Assembly: GCA_030544235.1 (NCBI GenBank)
Contig: CM060471.1
Location: 4,185,848 to 4,249,847 of the forward strand
Origin: Lepturacanthus savala
Taxonomy: Eukaryota; Chordata; Actinopteri; Scombriformes; Trichiuridae
Length of the DNA: 64,000 bases
Direction: 5' to 3'
Below are positions 11,850 to 57,984 of the stretch, piece by piece (the stretch's first letter is position 1; each line of letters begins with the position of its first letter). Both the position numbers and the translations under genes were made by a program. Under the pieces are notes generated by a model, which had not been told where the DNA came from, did not search any database, and saw nothing but the letters and a program-made list of their open reading frames with translations.

Positions 11850-14800
11850 TATTATCAATACCCGAGTATCTAGATGTAAATACATAGAGACAGTGATGGA
11901 AAAAGAATCTTTATTGAAATAAAAGTAGAAATACCGTCACCTAAAAGTACTCAAGTACAAGTATCATCAATATGCATGATACAAACAGTCAAATTATTTG
12001 TTTTTATCACTAACACACACGAGAGCATTTTAATGTAATTACAGTAGACAAGTTTAGATACTTTGGGTAGAATAAATAGTAAAGTACTGCATCGTATTAT
12101 ATTATATGTACGTGTATGCAAGTGTATCACATGTTTGTGTAATGCACTTTATATAGCACCTTACACACGAAGTGCATGGCACTGTTTTAAATAACAAGAA
12201 AATAAAAGACAGTTTAAACAGTAAAAATATTTAAATGATTATAATTTTAATAAAGCTGCCAGATACATGTAGTGGAGTAGAAGAATAAAGTAGCATCAAT
12301 AGAAATGCTCCGGTAAAGTGTTTGAAATTGTACTTGAGCACAGTACATTAGTAAATGGATTGATTGATTGATTGATTGATTGAAGATATATGTATTTATA
12401 TGCATTCTAGTTAGGTATTTAGTTTACCCCTTTTTGAATTTGTAATATATATATATAAAGCTGCAGCAGGCTGCATGGTGCCATGTAAAAATTCCATATG
12501 CCTTCAAATATTAATAGTTAATCATAATAAAATGTGACATATCTTTATTTTATAGACATGGTTGGATCACATTGCAACAAGGAATCAAACTGTGCAGCTC
12601 TTCTTATAATGACTTTATTTCATATTTATTATGGATCATACTGGTTCATCAGTAGAAACTAAAATGAAATTAAACTAATTGAACACACGTGAGGTAATTC
12701 ACCAATGTGTGAATCATTTTTAAGGAAATGTGATTTGTCAGGCTGATGATCATCTGATAATATTGAGAAATCTACCTGGGCAACGTTCATATCACAACTT
12801 TCGAAATACTGTGCGGCACTCAAATAAAAGGATTTCTCAAATGTGAAGGTGATGCTTTTTGATCCCTGATTGACCGGTCTAGCAGTGAACCCCACACACT
12901 ATGATGTAAAATGATGTGGATTGTGCAACACAGTCTAAAAACTGAAGAGATGAACAATACTTTCCTATTCTTATAATTCTTGAAGTGTCTTTTAAACTTA
13001 TTCTATGTTTTTGTCATGTGTGAATCCAGCAAACTTCATCATTGCATGCAATGACAATAAATGTTATCTTATCTTAGACATAAATACAATATAACAATCT
13101 AACAGTGTCTGCAACCAGCTGCACAGTAGGCTGCATGCTTTGAGATTACTAAATGCTCACAGTGATCATATGTTTCATGTGTTTACATTTAGCATGTAAA
13201 TGCATCAAGTACATATTAAGATATTTGACTTAAAAAGTGAAAACTTTGACCTGCTGGTGGAGCAACAGGAAAAGTCAGCAGCATGCATCGTGTGAGCACC
13301 GTGATATCAGTACCAAATGTCATGGCAATCCACCAATAGATGTTGCCACATTTCAGTCTGAAATCACATGGTGGAACCAACCGGCCAAGTGAGGCGATAG
13401 TTTGTGTTAAATGAACAGTGCAAACGACATCCAGTCCCATTATGAACAATTTATTATATGTTGACCCTTAATGGCCCAGAACACAACCAGCGGTAGAAGT
13501 ATTCAGATCCTTTACTTAAGTAAAAGTAGAAATAATAAATATAATCCCCCTTTACAAGTAAAAGTCCTGAACGCAAAATGTTACCCAAGTAAAAGTACAA
13601 AAGAGAATTTGAATGTTGTAGTTGTTGTACCAATTTAGATACTAAAGTGTAGATATATTACTAGTAATACTCTAGTACTGCATCATTATATATAAGCATA
13701 TGTGTTTTGGAAATTATAGTAATGAAATGTATTAATTATATAGCTTTTTTACACAACATGCATAGCCTTTTTTTAAAAAAAGAAAAGAGCAAAGAGATTA
13801 TTTAATATAAAAATATTCATATATATGTTTTATGTAAAATCTCAATCTGAAAAGTAACTAGTATAAATATACAATAAAATGTAAATAAATGGAGTGGAGT
13901 AGAAAGTACATTATTTCATATCTATGCAGTGCAGAGGAAGTATTAAGTATAAACAATATAAGTAAACATGTTTCTGCCTTCAGCTATGGAACCCTAAAAC
14001 ATGTTCAAGTTCAGACCTGTCAGTAAGCAGCAGCCAGCAGGCAGTGACACTAGCATTTAGCATCTACAGACACACACACAGACACACACACAGAGACACA
14101 CACACACACAAAGTACTGAATGACTACTCACTAGGCCAGTGGCGTAGCGGGGGTGTGATACGTCGTCCAATCAGAATGTGAGGGAGGTATGTAGTTAGGA
14201 GATAGCGTGATTAAGAGGTGGAGCCTGAGTGATGACGTAGCAAGGAGAGCTGGTCTGACTTCTTGGGGTTACTGGAGTTCAGTGTTTCAGGTTGCACGAT
14301 GGTCTGAGGAAACCTTTTTCCTACTGATCGGCAGTAGCAGCCCACTGATAACAGGCTGCACACACCTTTAGTTCTGGCCTGGCTTTTACAACTTTTAAAC
14401 AGCTTTCTTTAAAGAAAAATATTTTTCAATAGATAATTAATTTGAATAGTTTACTACTTCATGAGGAGAGTCTCAGTTTTAACCTAAAACATGTGAGACA
14501 AAGAGCTGCTTTAAAATTTAAGTCAGCAGATACAAATAGACCTTTTAACACTCTATAGTTATCTTAACTAAATATTGCATTAATATAAACTCCAGCTGTC
14601 ATGTGTTAGATTCAGACGTGTTTGCATGGTTTATTTTAACATGTATTAAACACATATAGTAAGATTTCATCATGTTTAAAGCTACAAAAATACAAAAACT
14701 ACAAAAAGATATAAGATAACTGGAAATAAGTGTAGAGGGAAAGGTCTGTGGGACTTTTGGGGCAGATATTATCTGCTAACATTATCTTTACCTGATGAGC

Positions 14801-15000
14801 TTTGCATGTAACTTGCATGTATTTTCAATTTACTTTAATCAAATGTTGGAGTTTCTGTGTAACTCTGGAAACGTGAGTAAATTAAAACACATTAACAGAT
14901 ACAGAATGGCTTTGAACATACATTAAAATATAACTGAGCATTACATAACACAATCCCATACAAAAGAAAATCCAACAATCACTTTTTTGTGGTCCTTACT
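11850..15000. other. Intergenic region between fasn promoter and ccdc57 3' end
   Basis: No gene was recognised. It holds hAT-like AGTAAAAGTAC-type fragments (11888-11970, 12270-12360, 13490-13640), a (GATT)n run at 12358-12384 and short CA runs near 14068-14112. The rest is AT-rich with no interpretable ORF. Confidence 0.6.
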
Positions 15001-15002
15001 GA

Positions 15003-15008
15003 TTTATT
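15003..15008 (-). terminator. ccdc57: Candidate poly(A) signal of ccdc57
   Basis: This is the first AATAAA on the minus strand after the ccdc57 stop codon (TTTATT on the plus strand), about 410 bases downstream. It would give a 3'UTR of roughly 0.4 kb. Confidence 0.5.
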
Positions 15009-15418
15009 CATTCATGTGAGTTCAGATGTTGAAGTTTACTATAAAATACATATAACTACCATAGTTAAACACTTCATTCTAAAGTAGCATTAAGAATATT
15101 ATGATTTGGAGTGCATTTCTAATCTTGGTGCTTTTAATCTCATTTATCTTTTATCACACTTCCAGATTCAACATAAATGATCCAAATCAAAGCAGCAGAG
15201 GCTGAAATATCAGACTTTTAGTTCCCATGGGTCAAGCTTTAGTAAAATCCTACTCCCACAATGCAAATTGATATCTGAGATAATGAGTATCATCAGTATG
15301 ACACGATCAGAATTATTTTGTCAGATTTAAACAAAGCTCCTCCAGAGCTAAAGGAACCTTTTTAAAACTGATATTTCTTAATGATAGTCAATGGACAGAC
15401 AGTCCTCTGTGAAGTGTG

Positions 15419-43238
<27,820 letters not shown>

Positions 43239-43241
<3 letters not shown>

Positions 43242-43470
43242 AACAGTTAGTTTTAGCACTCGTCGGGTATCTGCTGCTCGAAATCTCGCGATAAAACCAC
43301 TATCAGATCAACACGGAGCTAATAGCGCGTAATGATCTATATTAATATCGATAACATCGTGTAACGAGATCAGTTCCGTGTTGACAAAAACTTGTCCGTG
43401 ATGTAAACAGTTTCCAAAGCAACCGCACGTCTGTCAAATGGTTCCGCGGCTACAGCGACAGCAAGAGAAA
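43239..43470 (-). other. ccdc57: ccdc57 exon 1 (5'UTR ending in the start codon)
   Basis: The donor GTGAGT lies just below 43239. The last three exon bases are ATG (43241-43239), and they join in frame to exon 2 (GTG AAT CCC). The upper boundary is an estimate from the CpG-rich block. The reading frame upstream of the ATG is closed by a TGA about 80 bases earlier. Confidence 0.7.
43410..43423. promoter_or_regulatory. ccdc57: Candidate RFX X-box at the ccdc57 5' end
   Basis: GTTTCCAAAGCAAC fits the X-box consensus RYYNYY-N(1-3)-RRNRAC at every position. X-boxes drive ciliary and centrosomal genes through RFX factors. It sits within the inferred exon 1/promoter, about 170 bases from the exon 1 donor. 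The match is by eye only. Confidence 0.55.
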
Positions 43471-44280
43471 GGTTCCGGGTACTACAATCAATGAAAATAG
43501 TATCTATTATTTATTAAATAAATAAAATCAAGGCGGACGGATCTACTTTGTTCTATTTCTTATCTTACAGAACATTCAAATCAAAACTAAAAACCACTTC
43601 AAGTAGCGTCATATGAGACTATCACTCTATCTACATATCTTCCTCACCTCATACTTCATACTTCACCTCTACATTTCTACATGTTCCAATCATACAAACG
43701 GTGCTGATCTGATTTTAGTGGGTAACGCTGAGCCTGGAGAGTTTCATATGAGGAGCGGATGGAGGAGGCAGTGGCAGCTGTGGCATCTGGAAGACGTTTT
43801 ATTTATTGTGGGCTGAGAATCAATGAGTTTCCTTTCTTTCAACAAATCTTTATTTCAAATTGTCCCCATACGTAATAACACCACCAGGTTGCTTCGCATA
43901 TAGGCAAAACATTAAAACCAGCAGAAAAAGGCAATACAAATATACAAAATAAAGCTGAAGTATAGACGAAGAAAAACTGTGGGCTACGACAATAGGATCA
44001 CTCACAAAACTTTAAAATATATATTGTCATATATATTATATTATATATTGATTGCGTTGTTGTTTCGTGAAGGAGAAGTCGTAGATGAATTGTTCAACTT
44101 TCATGAAAATAAAAACTATTTTTTCTCTATATGCTTATGAATTTTTAATTTGGCTAAAATAAGTAGCTAAAACACACGAAAAGGAACATCTACCGCCGTT
44201 ACCAACTATCACCAAAGCAAAGACTGAGTCAAATACTTAATTATAAAATTATATTATTTCCACCGCCAGTTTCCTGCCTG
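43471..44280. promoter_or_regulatory. Divergent intergenic interval between ccdc57 and slc16a3
   Basis: The two genes are head to head with roughly 0.85 kb between predicted start sites. The interval is AT-rich in the middle with CpG-richer edges. No gene is seen within it. Confidence 0.5.
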
Positions 44281-44293
44281 CGCGCCGCCGCGT

Positions 44294-44300
44294 TATAAAA
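44294..44300 (+). promoter_or_regulatory. slc16a3: TATA box of slc16a3
   Basis: TATAAAA lies in a CpG-rich context (CGCGCCGCCGCG just upstream). It is about 30 bases before the predicted start of non-coding exon 1. Confidence 0.7.
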
Positions 44301-44324
44301 GGTCGCGGTGAAGCGCGCACACGC

Positions 44325-44364
44325 GGTTTCTGTTGGAGCGCTTCTCCACGCAGCATCTCATCAG
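44325..44364 (+). other. slc16a3: slc16a3 non-coding exon 1
   Basis: A short 5'UTR exon is inferred between the TATA box and the donor CATCTCATCAG|GTACAG. It would join to the acceptor at 50874. The cap site is approximate. Confidence 0.55.
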
Positions 44365-45986
44365 GTACAGTGGGATCCTTTTCTTCTTTTTAAACTATTT
44401 GTGTGTGTGTATGTGTGCGCGCGTGTGTATGTGTGTATACTCTCCTTTATATATTTATATATATAAACTGCCCGGTATTTCTTACTATAACAACGCTGAA
44501 GTAACAGGTTGCCGTGAAAGCTGGATGTCAAAGTAAAACAGAATACCCGTGTGAAAATTGTACGTGTGTGTTAGAGCGTCAGTGAGTTGATGTTCTGTTA
44601 TGGACGAGATGCTGATGTGGGCTGAATGGTCCAGATAGACGCTCATAAAGACCGACGCCTTGCTCCTCACGTACGCCACCGGCAGCCACATCTGTCCGCC
44701 TCAGTTACATCAGACACCGCGTTTCTATCCTAAAGAGGACTTATCCTTCTCCTTGTTTTATTACCTGAATACATGAAGTGAATTTATCCAGTTAATTAAC
44801 AGCAAACACATGTTTAGCGGATTGTTTCCTGATTCGCTGATGGTGAACTTGCATTATCTATGTTGTAACGAGGACGTCCTACGTGCAGCCGATGCGGTTT
44901 CATGGTGAAATAATTTGTCCGTATTACTTAAGATATACAAGTTCCATCAAATAAGGCTGACTACTGTTTTATCTATTGTGTCACATCTGCGCTTTAAATG
45001 TGATTAAAATCGTCAGATAAATGTAGTGGAGGAACATTTCCATCTGTGATGTAGTGGAGTGGAAATATGAAGGAGCATCACATGGAAATACTCAAGTAAA
45101 GCACCTAATAAGTACACTACTTAAGTACTGAGTACTCAGTCAGTGGTGGATTAGGTGTTCAGATCTTGTACTAAAAGTAAGAAAAAAAGTAGAAATACTG
45201 TCATAGTGTAAATACTCAGTAACAAAGTCCTGAAGTGAAAATATTACTTAGATAAGTTTGTAGCTGCAGCAGCTCAGAGGCAAAGCAGCTGTCCACTAAA
45301 GTACAATCAGTGTGTAAGTGTGCAGATGAAAAGATCACTCATTCATTACGATAATAACCTAAATCTTCATTATTCCTGGGTCTAGGTGATATGTGACTAG
45401 ATATCATCTTAGTTTTGTGATGTCGTAATGTACAACAAGGGATACATGTGGTCTTTTCCTGGTTTTATAAAGGCTGTAATAAAGTAAAGTGATGTCACTT
45501 CCTGAATCTAGTCTAGGCTGGTTCAGGCTAGAATAAGTGAATCAGCAGGGCTGCCAAATACTCAAACAGGAAAGAGGGGATGCAAACATAATATACTATT
45601 TTATATTCAATATACAAACTATAATAACATTGATATATAGCAAAGTTGCTTTAAATTTTTAATGAATTACTTATTTCTTTTTCTTGTAACCTTTACCTAT
45701 TAAGTCTTTATATCCAGATTGCTGATGATTATTGATCCAAAATATTTTTATTTAAATATCTCATAAAACCACCAATATCATAATCTTGTTGCAATATGAA
45801 TATTAAGCTATTTGTTGAAAAATATCATGACATTATAATATATGATAATAGGAAGGCCTACTGCTTCTCCTGTATGGGTCTCGCTCACACAGACTATAGG
45901 AATGTCAGGGTCTTAATTTAGTGTGGGTGGTGATACCCGGGTGCTTGCATGGCTCATGGGTCACACTGAGGTCGCAAGGTGTGAAC

Positions 45987-45990
<4 letters not shown>

Positions 45991-46026
<36 letters not shown>
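45991..46026. repeat. (TG)n microsatellite
   Basis: A pure TG run of 36 bases in slc16a3 intron 1. Confidence 0.95.
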
Positions 46027-46029
<3 letters not shown>

Positions 46030-47639
46030 ATGTCGCTGGGTCTCAGTGTAGGAGCACACTTGTGTAATCAACTCAGTGGTATTAGTGGATATTTGTTTGG
46101 TGGCTGGACTTGCGTTCATGTGTGTGAGTTTGATACAAAGGAGGCAGCAGGAGAGATAATGTGGGCTGTTGTTTAGAGTCTGGCTCAGCTGATAGAATAT
46201 CTTATTCTGCCTTATGCAATATTTGCTGTATCAAAGTAAGGACTCTGGTATCAAGGTGTTATGGGATACCAGGGTATTCAAAAATCCTGGAGGTAGGATT
46301 TTTTTCAACATCATGAGACCATTGAGATGGTTCTTAAAGTGTGGTGCAGCGATCCCCAGGGGTCATGAGGGGAATCCAGGGGGTTAAAGGGTAATCATTT
46401 GTTTTCACTAAAATTCTATCCATAAATAACACAACAGGAGAACGTGTGACTCTTTCGTTCATGGCTTTCATACAGCTACTGAGAATACATACATAATAGT
46501 AAAAAAGCAAAAATCATATCAAATATGGAAATAGGATGAAATCCTATTGAATTAAATGGGAGATAATTTCTTCATTATAATAGACTCACATGTTTATAGA
46601 GATGCAGAAACTCGTCCAGGTAACACGATGCCATCCAACACAGCAAACAGTGGAACAGTTATCAGCAACTAAATAAAACAATAAATGAAATGACTTTAAA
46701 GTGAAAACCAGCATATTTGTACAGAAACAGGTCTCAGGTCTTGTTGGGGTCAGGAACAGGATGCTGCAGCATCACTGGCGTCACCACAGAGTGTCAGCTG
46801 TGTTCTGGGGAAGTTCACGCCACTCAGGACATTTTAGAAAAGTGACTCTCTCACACTGGACTACCCAACATCTTCAACACAACTTGAAAGCTGCTACATG
46901 TACTGCCTTCAGTGTATCAGCCTGTTTTAGTTGAATTTACTTTGAGTGACAGGTCCCTTATTTCTATTGTTGACCAGAAGCTGTTTTCAAATAGACATGA
47001 AGTCATCCTGACTGTAGAGATGCAGACAGGATACGTGTCAACATGATATATATTGTTGGTAAAACTGTAAACGGGAACTTGGTTATTAATGGATGTGAAC
47101 TGGTACAGGAGTAAGTTATGTGTTCCTGTGAATTTCTATGTTGTATGTGAAATTCTTAATACTGGTCAGTAGCGGAAGTCTGGAGGGGCGTGGCTTCATA
47201 AGGGTTTTGAACATTATCACAGAGTCATAGTCATATTATATGTCTGATGTGTGTGAATATAAATCCCAATGATATATCACACAACACATGTGTCAGATTC
47301 TGACTTACAGGAAGGGTCAACTGAAGGTCAGGCCAGAGCCAGAGGTCACAATAATACTACTAATTACTTAGACATACTTGAATGTTTTTATTACTTAAAA
47401 TGTCTATATAATAGATATATTAAAATGAATAAGAAAAATATTATAAACATAGTCTCAGGATAGCTTAATGCTATGTAATGGGATAAATGGGACTCCATTA
47501 GGTTGTATACATGAGGAATTTTACATATTTACAAATTATTTCCATATTTTAGCATATTAGAAAAAAAACAACTCATAACATCAAAATTTGATGAAATATA
47601 AAAACAGAAATAAAGTCTACTTACCATAGATTGTGTGTT

Positions 47640-47935
47640 ACATTTTTTTATTTGGTGAAAATTTTCCAAAATTTTGAATAAAAGAAAACCTTCTGTTGTT
47701 TGGCAAGATGAGAAAGTCAAAAAGTTCCAGGGTTCGGGTTAGTGTCAAAGTCCATGAACAAAAGGGAATAGTAAACAGGATATCCTGGTCATGTGACATC
47801 ATAAATTATATGTCCTTCAAAACTAAAAGCCCCCTTTTTAATGCCTAAATGTAAAAACATAGATTTTATATCATAGCTTTTTAGAACAATGAAGATAAAG
47901 TAATTTCTATGCAATAGAGGATTAAGCAGTTACAG
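47640..47935 (+). repeat. Dispersed repeat, family B copy 2
   Basis: Shares blocks in order with 24690-24953, including TCCATGAACAAAAGGGA, AACAGGATAT, TATGTCCTTCAAAA, TTTTATATCATAGCTTTTTAG and CTATGCAATAGAGG. Near 47697 it also contains a TTTGGCAAGATGAGAAAGTC block otherwise seen in MITE family A. Confidence 0.6.
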
Positions 47936-48689
47936 CTAGGAAATGTGCAGTGCCTGATCAGCTGATGAAGGATCAGTTGGCTCTGGATGAACTGATTATA
48001 CGTATGTGTAAACTAAACAGAGCACATACCACCACCAAGACTTCTATCTAACATGCAAATTTGCTCAACCAATATGTGTGGTTGTATTTCCACATCTACT
48101 AGGATGGTACCTAACTGATTCGTTAGGGCAGAATTCAGTTGCTCATTCAAATATTAATATCACTTTTAACATTCCATATTAATCAACATGTCTATAAATA
48201 TGACAGCATTAACCAGCCAGCTCACTGCAGCTGCAAGGCTTTGTTAAGCTCTACTAAAAGCAGCTCAAGTATCGCACAGAAGCCACAACAAGATGCTATA
48301 AAGATAAAAAAAGCTTTGTCAAAACAGGAAGCAGGAAGGTCGATATGAAAAAGTAAAACATAACTGTAATATAACAGAAATAAAACACACTGTTTGTTGC
48401 ATGTACAAAGGAACACAAGGCAACAAAACATGGCTAAATCGTCAGGGCCGATGATTCAGCGCTTCAGCTTCAGACATTATTTTTGTTCCTCAAAAGCTGG
48501 TATAGTAATGCATTAAAAATAAATTTACTGGGATAGCTGAGTGGTGCGGGTGACACCACATGGACATATATCACCAGATCAGTCATTTCCCTACTCTCTT
48601 ATCCCTTATCTATCTCTCTTGTTCTTCTCTCTCAAATAAATTCCACAAAACTGTAAGTCTCAGGATCAAAAAACTTTATGCTATCGCAA

Positions 48690-48975
48690 CTACATTGGGG
48701 GATCATGTGTAGATATGAGGTCTTAGTGACCTTGACAAATTTGGTGCAATTACACCAGTAGGTGGAGCTGTAGCACAATCATGTATTTATAGGAAGGCAT
48801 CGCTGTATGTCTGTATGTATGAATGACTGTCCTTTGCATATTTTGAGAACTGTTCATCCGATCGACTTCAAGCTTGGCGGGTGCATTGCTGAGGACCCAA
48901 GGGTCTGCAGTGTCAAGTGTGAAGTGGATCGGATGAGCAGTTCTTAAGAAAGTGCTTTCACCCCTAACAACGCAG
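48690..48975 (+). repeat. Dispersed repeat, family E copy 2
   Basis: The fullest copy of the family that includes ATCCGATCGACTTCAAGC, CTTGGCGGGTGCATTGCTGA, GGACCCAAGG and GTGAAGTGGATCGGATGAG. No ORF is present. Confidence 0.65.
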
Positions 48976-49389
48976 CAAGCAGAATATTAATAAAAATTGC
49001 AGACAGCACAAATGTCCAGTTATCAGAGGTACATACCCCCCCCCATTATTACCAATAATGTCATTTGAGTGGCACTGAATGAAACATGATGTTAGTGTGG
49101 CTGTGTGTATATGTGTGTGTGTGTTGTTTTTTTTTTTAAATCTCCACAGCGATGACTCAGCAGCTGAAATGATAAGTGCGTCTCTGCTGTGTATTAAATA
49201 ATGAAACTGGTTATAGATCTAAGAATAGCATCCCAGATGGCATTTATCAGTCTGTTAAAAATACTCATTCATTTTTCGAATTGTTAAAAGGATTTAAAAA
49301 GAACATTACATGTAGGTAGCATTAAGCATGGTAATAGGGATATACCATAATGCAGTAGCAGAATAAATGAAATAATTTCCTCCTCACTT

Positions 49390-50011
49390 GTTATAACATA
49401 AAGAATATTATTTTACTTCTCTTGGTGTAACAAATAAAATGTCACTTTTGAAGAATGGTTTTATCAATATCTAGTTTGGCTCAAGGCCTCTATGAAGACA
49501 GTATGTGAAAAATTCTTCTTCTTAAATAAGGCTTGAAATCACATCTCACAATGATAGAATTACAGCTATATTATGCATTTCCTATATTCTTAGAGTTTCA
49601 GTTTGTGTCTTGTGTGTCTCTGATGATTCTTGATGCCACTGGTAAAAAAAGAAATATATAATCTTGGTGAAAAATATGCAAAAACATAATTAATTGGCAG
49701 TTTGAAATGTTAAATTGATCGCTATACTTATAGAGATTCACATCTTGAATGGCAACTTAAAGCTTCCCATTAAATGTATACCAAATACAATGTTAGAAAA
49801 CATTGCAAAATGTTCCAACCATGAGCCTAAACCAGGATATGGACCAGTGTTGAAAATGCACCTTACTTTATGGGGTGGTTCACTTCAAGAGCTGGTTACT
49901 GTGGAATCATACCAACAATCTAATCAATATCTACAGACATGGATCTTCTGAAAAAAGTCAAAGTTCGTTTTACCACCTTGAGCAGTAACAACTGGAAATT
50001 TCAGGCTCTGG
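49390..50011 (+). repeat. Family D, copy 1 (about 600 bp)
   Basis: A direct-orientation partner of 55835-56404. Shared landmarks are AACAAATAAAATGTCACT, GTTTGGCTCAAGG, ACAGTATGTGAAA, AATCACATCTCACAATGA, CCATGAGCCTAAACCAGGAT and CCACCTTGAGCAGTAACAAC. No coding capacity. Confidence 0.75.
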
Positions 50012-50349
50012 ACGATGAACTGTACTGGCAGCAGAGATGAAAAGAAACTTCAACTGTCCTAACAAGCTGTCAACAACAAATATCTCCAACAGATACCAGG
50101 CTCCCACAGTTATACCCTGCACTGCAGTGAATGCAGCACACACTCCCCTACATGCAGCCTTAAAATAGAGGGGCTTGTACTTAGGATGTTCTGATAACGG
50201 CTTTTGCTGCCATCTATGAGCACTGCCAGCTGATACACTGCCATACCTCTGTTATAGCAACCGGCATAGTTTTCATATAATAGCCGCTGATACAGTAGTC
50301 ATAGATCTGACAGTCACCAACCACTAAGCTTCTAATGTTACTTCATGAT

Positions 50350-50850
50350 TTAAAAAGGTGACACACATAGTGTTCCATATGGCAAAAAATATTTTAACTT
50401 AATTTTTCTAAAAAGCTGTGATATGAAATCTATGCTTAAATAGGTAGGGGGGCTTTTATTTTGGAAGGACATAAAATTTATGAGGTCACAGGACCAGGAT
50501 ATCCTGTTTACCACTCTCCTGCTCATGAACATGGAACAATTTCACCAATTAAAAAAATAACTCACTACATGGGATAAATAAACTATAATTTTTTTTTTAT
50601 TTAAATTTTTTTACATTTATTTCAAAGAGATGTGTTACCATATAGCAACAATATCCATATATGGAAAATTCTGAGGGCATAGAACCTAATGGAGTCCTAT
50701 TGACTTACATAGCATGAAACCATCCTGAGACTATGTTTACTATGTTTACTTCTCTCTCTCACAGTGCGTTCAGGGCCAAAATTAGAAAGAGCGCCATATG
50801 ACAAAATTTTCATGGTCCCATATGGCAACACTATGCAATAGAGTGTTAAC
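50350..50850 (-). repeat. Dispersed repeat, family B, reverse copies
   Basis: The reverse complement of this stretch has the family B blocks (AAAAAGCTGTGATATGAAATC, GGACATAAAATTTATGAGGT, CAGGATATCCTGTTTACC). It ends with CATATGGCAACACTATGCAA just before slc16a3 exon 2. A related fragment lies at 54590-54660. Confidence 0.5.
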
Positions 50851-50918
50851 TTTGAGTTTTCTCTCTATTTATAGCAACTGAACACAATCGACAAGCAACC
50901 TAATTGTCAGAGAGCATC

Positions 50919-56798
<5,880 letters not shown>

Positions 56799-57103
56799 AG
56801 TACAGGAAAAGACGATCAATAGACCTCACAGGAAGTACTGATGATGATCTGTGGAGACATACAGCAAGGAGCCATGCAGGAAGTATTGTCAGAAAAGATC
56901 AATTACAATCTTAATTTGATATAATGGATACAAGGCATAGAGGGTTTATATCAAGAACTGGTTTAAACCAGAATCACTTTAATCTAAATGCTGAAACATG
57001 ACAATGTCCTACTTTACTAGGACAAGTACAAACTTCTCTGTCTAATCACACACACACTGTATATGTATTAACTATTATTATTAATTCACCAAAAGAATTT
57101 TGG

Positions 57104-57109
57104 AATAAA
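57104..57109 (+). terminator. slc16a3: Candidate poly(A) signal of slc16a3
   Basis: The first AATAAA after the stop codon, about 306 bases downstream. Later AATAAA motifs (for example near 58430) could give a longer 3'UTR. Confidence 0.5.
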
Positions 57110-57905
57110 GAAAAAGACAGTATTTCTCAGACAGATCTCCTCCATCAAGACTCAATCAGTGAATCAAAATTCACTTACTGTTTCTGGAGCTTTCAACCAT
57201 GTTGTTGATGTCTTCAAATTAGAAAAGCTCCTTCAGTGTCTCTATGACAATCGTTCAGATCTCAAATGTACAGTGACTTAAAGCACAGAAAAAAAGAAAA
57301 AATAAGATGTGAAGTTTTCACATTTTGCACCATTTATACCAATGAAACAAGTGATACAAACAAAATAGAGAAATTTAAGCACTGGCACATGACACAGATG
57401 TGTGACTACATAAGAGGGGAAGCAGAAAGAAAGAAACATAGAAGATGGACTGATTCAACTGTCCCTGAATACAGACTCATTGAAAAAGTTGCTGTGGATT
57501 GTGTCAAAAGCACCGTTCATTCACTCATAAATTAGATTATAACACATGAACAACTTGATGTATAAAATACATCAATGGATCCCAACCTGGGGGTCAGGAA
57601 CCCCAGAAAGGTACGATTAGGATAGGATAAAACCAAGTTGGACACAAATGTTTGGGGTATTTTTTTCAGGCTTTCTCATATTTTCTTGATTTCTTGTGCA
57701 TTTTTGTATATTTTGCCTCCTCATGTCTCAAAATGTTATTGATATATAACAAAATAAGTCTCTCTAGAGCTGTGAGGTTAGTTGATCAAGAGAGGATTAT
57801 TCAACAACTATTTTGATAATTTAATAAATATTTTTTCATTTCTTAAGTAAAAATATGTTTTAAAAAGCATCTGGTTTCAACTTCTCAGATGTGATGATGT
57901 GATGA

Positions 57906-57906
<1 letters not shown>

Positions 57907-57982
<76 letters not shown>
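57907..57982. repeat. (CA)n microsatellite
   Basis: A pure CA run of about 75 bases. Confidence 0.95.

Positions 57983-57984
<2 letters not shown>

Larger units (their letters stand above)
44365..50874 (+). other. slc16a3: slc16a3 intron 1 (about 6.5 kb)
   Basis: It contains ACGTG cores near 44562, 44668 (reverse) and 44881, hAT-like fragments (45040-45260), (TG)n at 45991-46026, family B copies (47640-47935; 50350-50850 reverse), a family E copy (48690-48975) and a family D copy (49390-50011). No coding exon was recognised. Confidence 0.6.

Noticed and set aside
50904..50918. Upstream TTG as start of slc16a3
   Set aside because: The ATG at 50919 gives the MGGAVVD start known for MCT4.
57266..57535. 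89-codon ORF downstream of slc16a3
   Set aside because: No recognisable domain and no splice or promoter context; likely 3'UTR or intergenic sequence.
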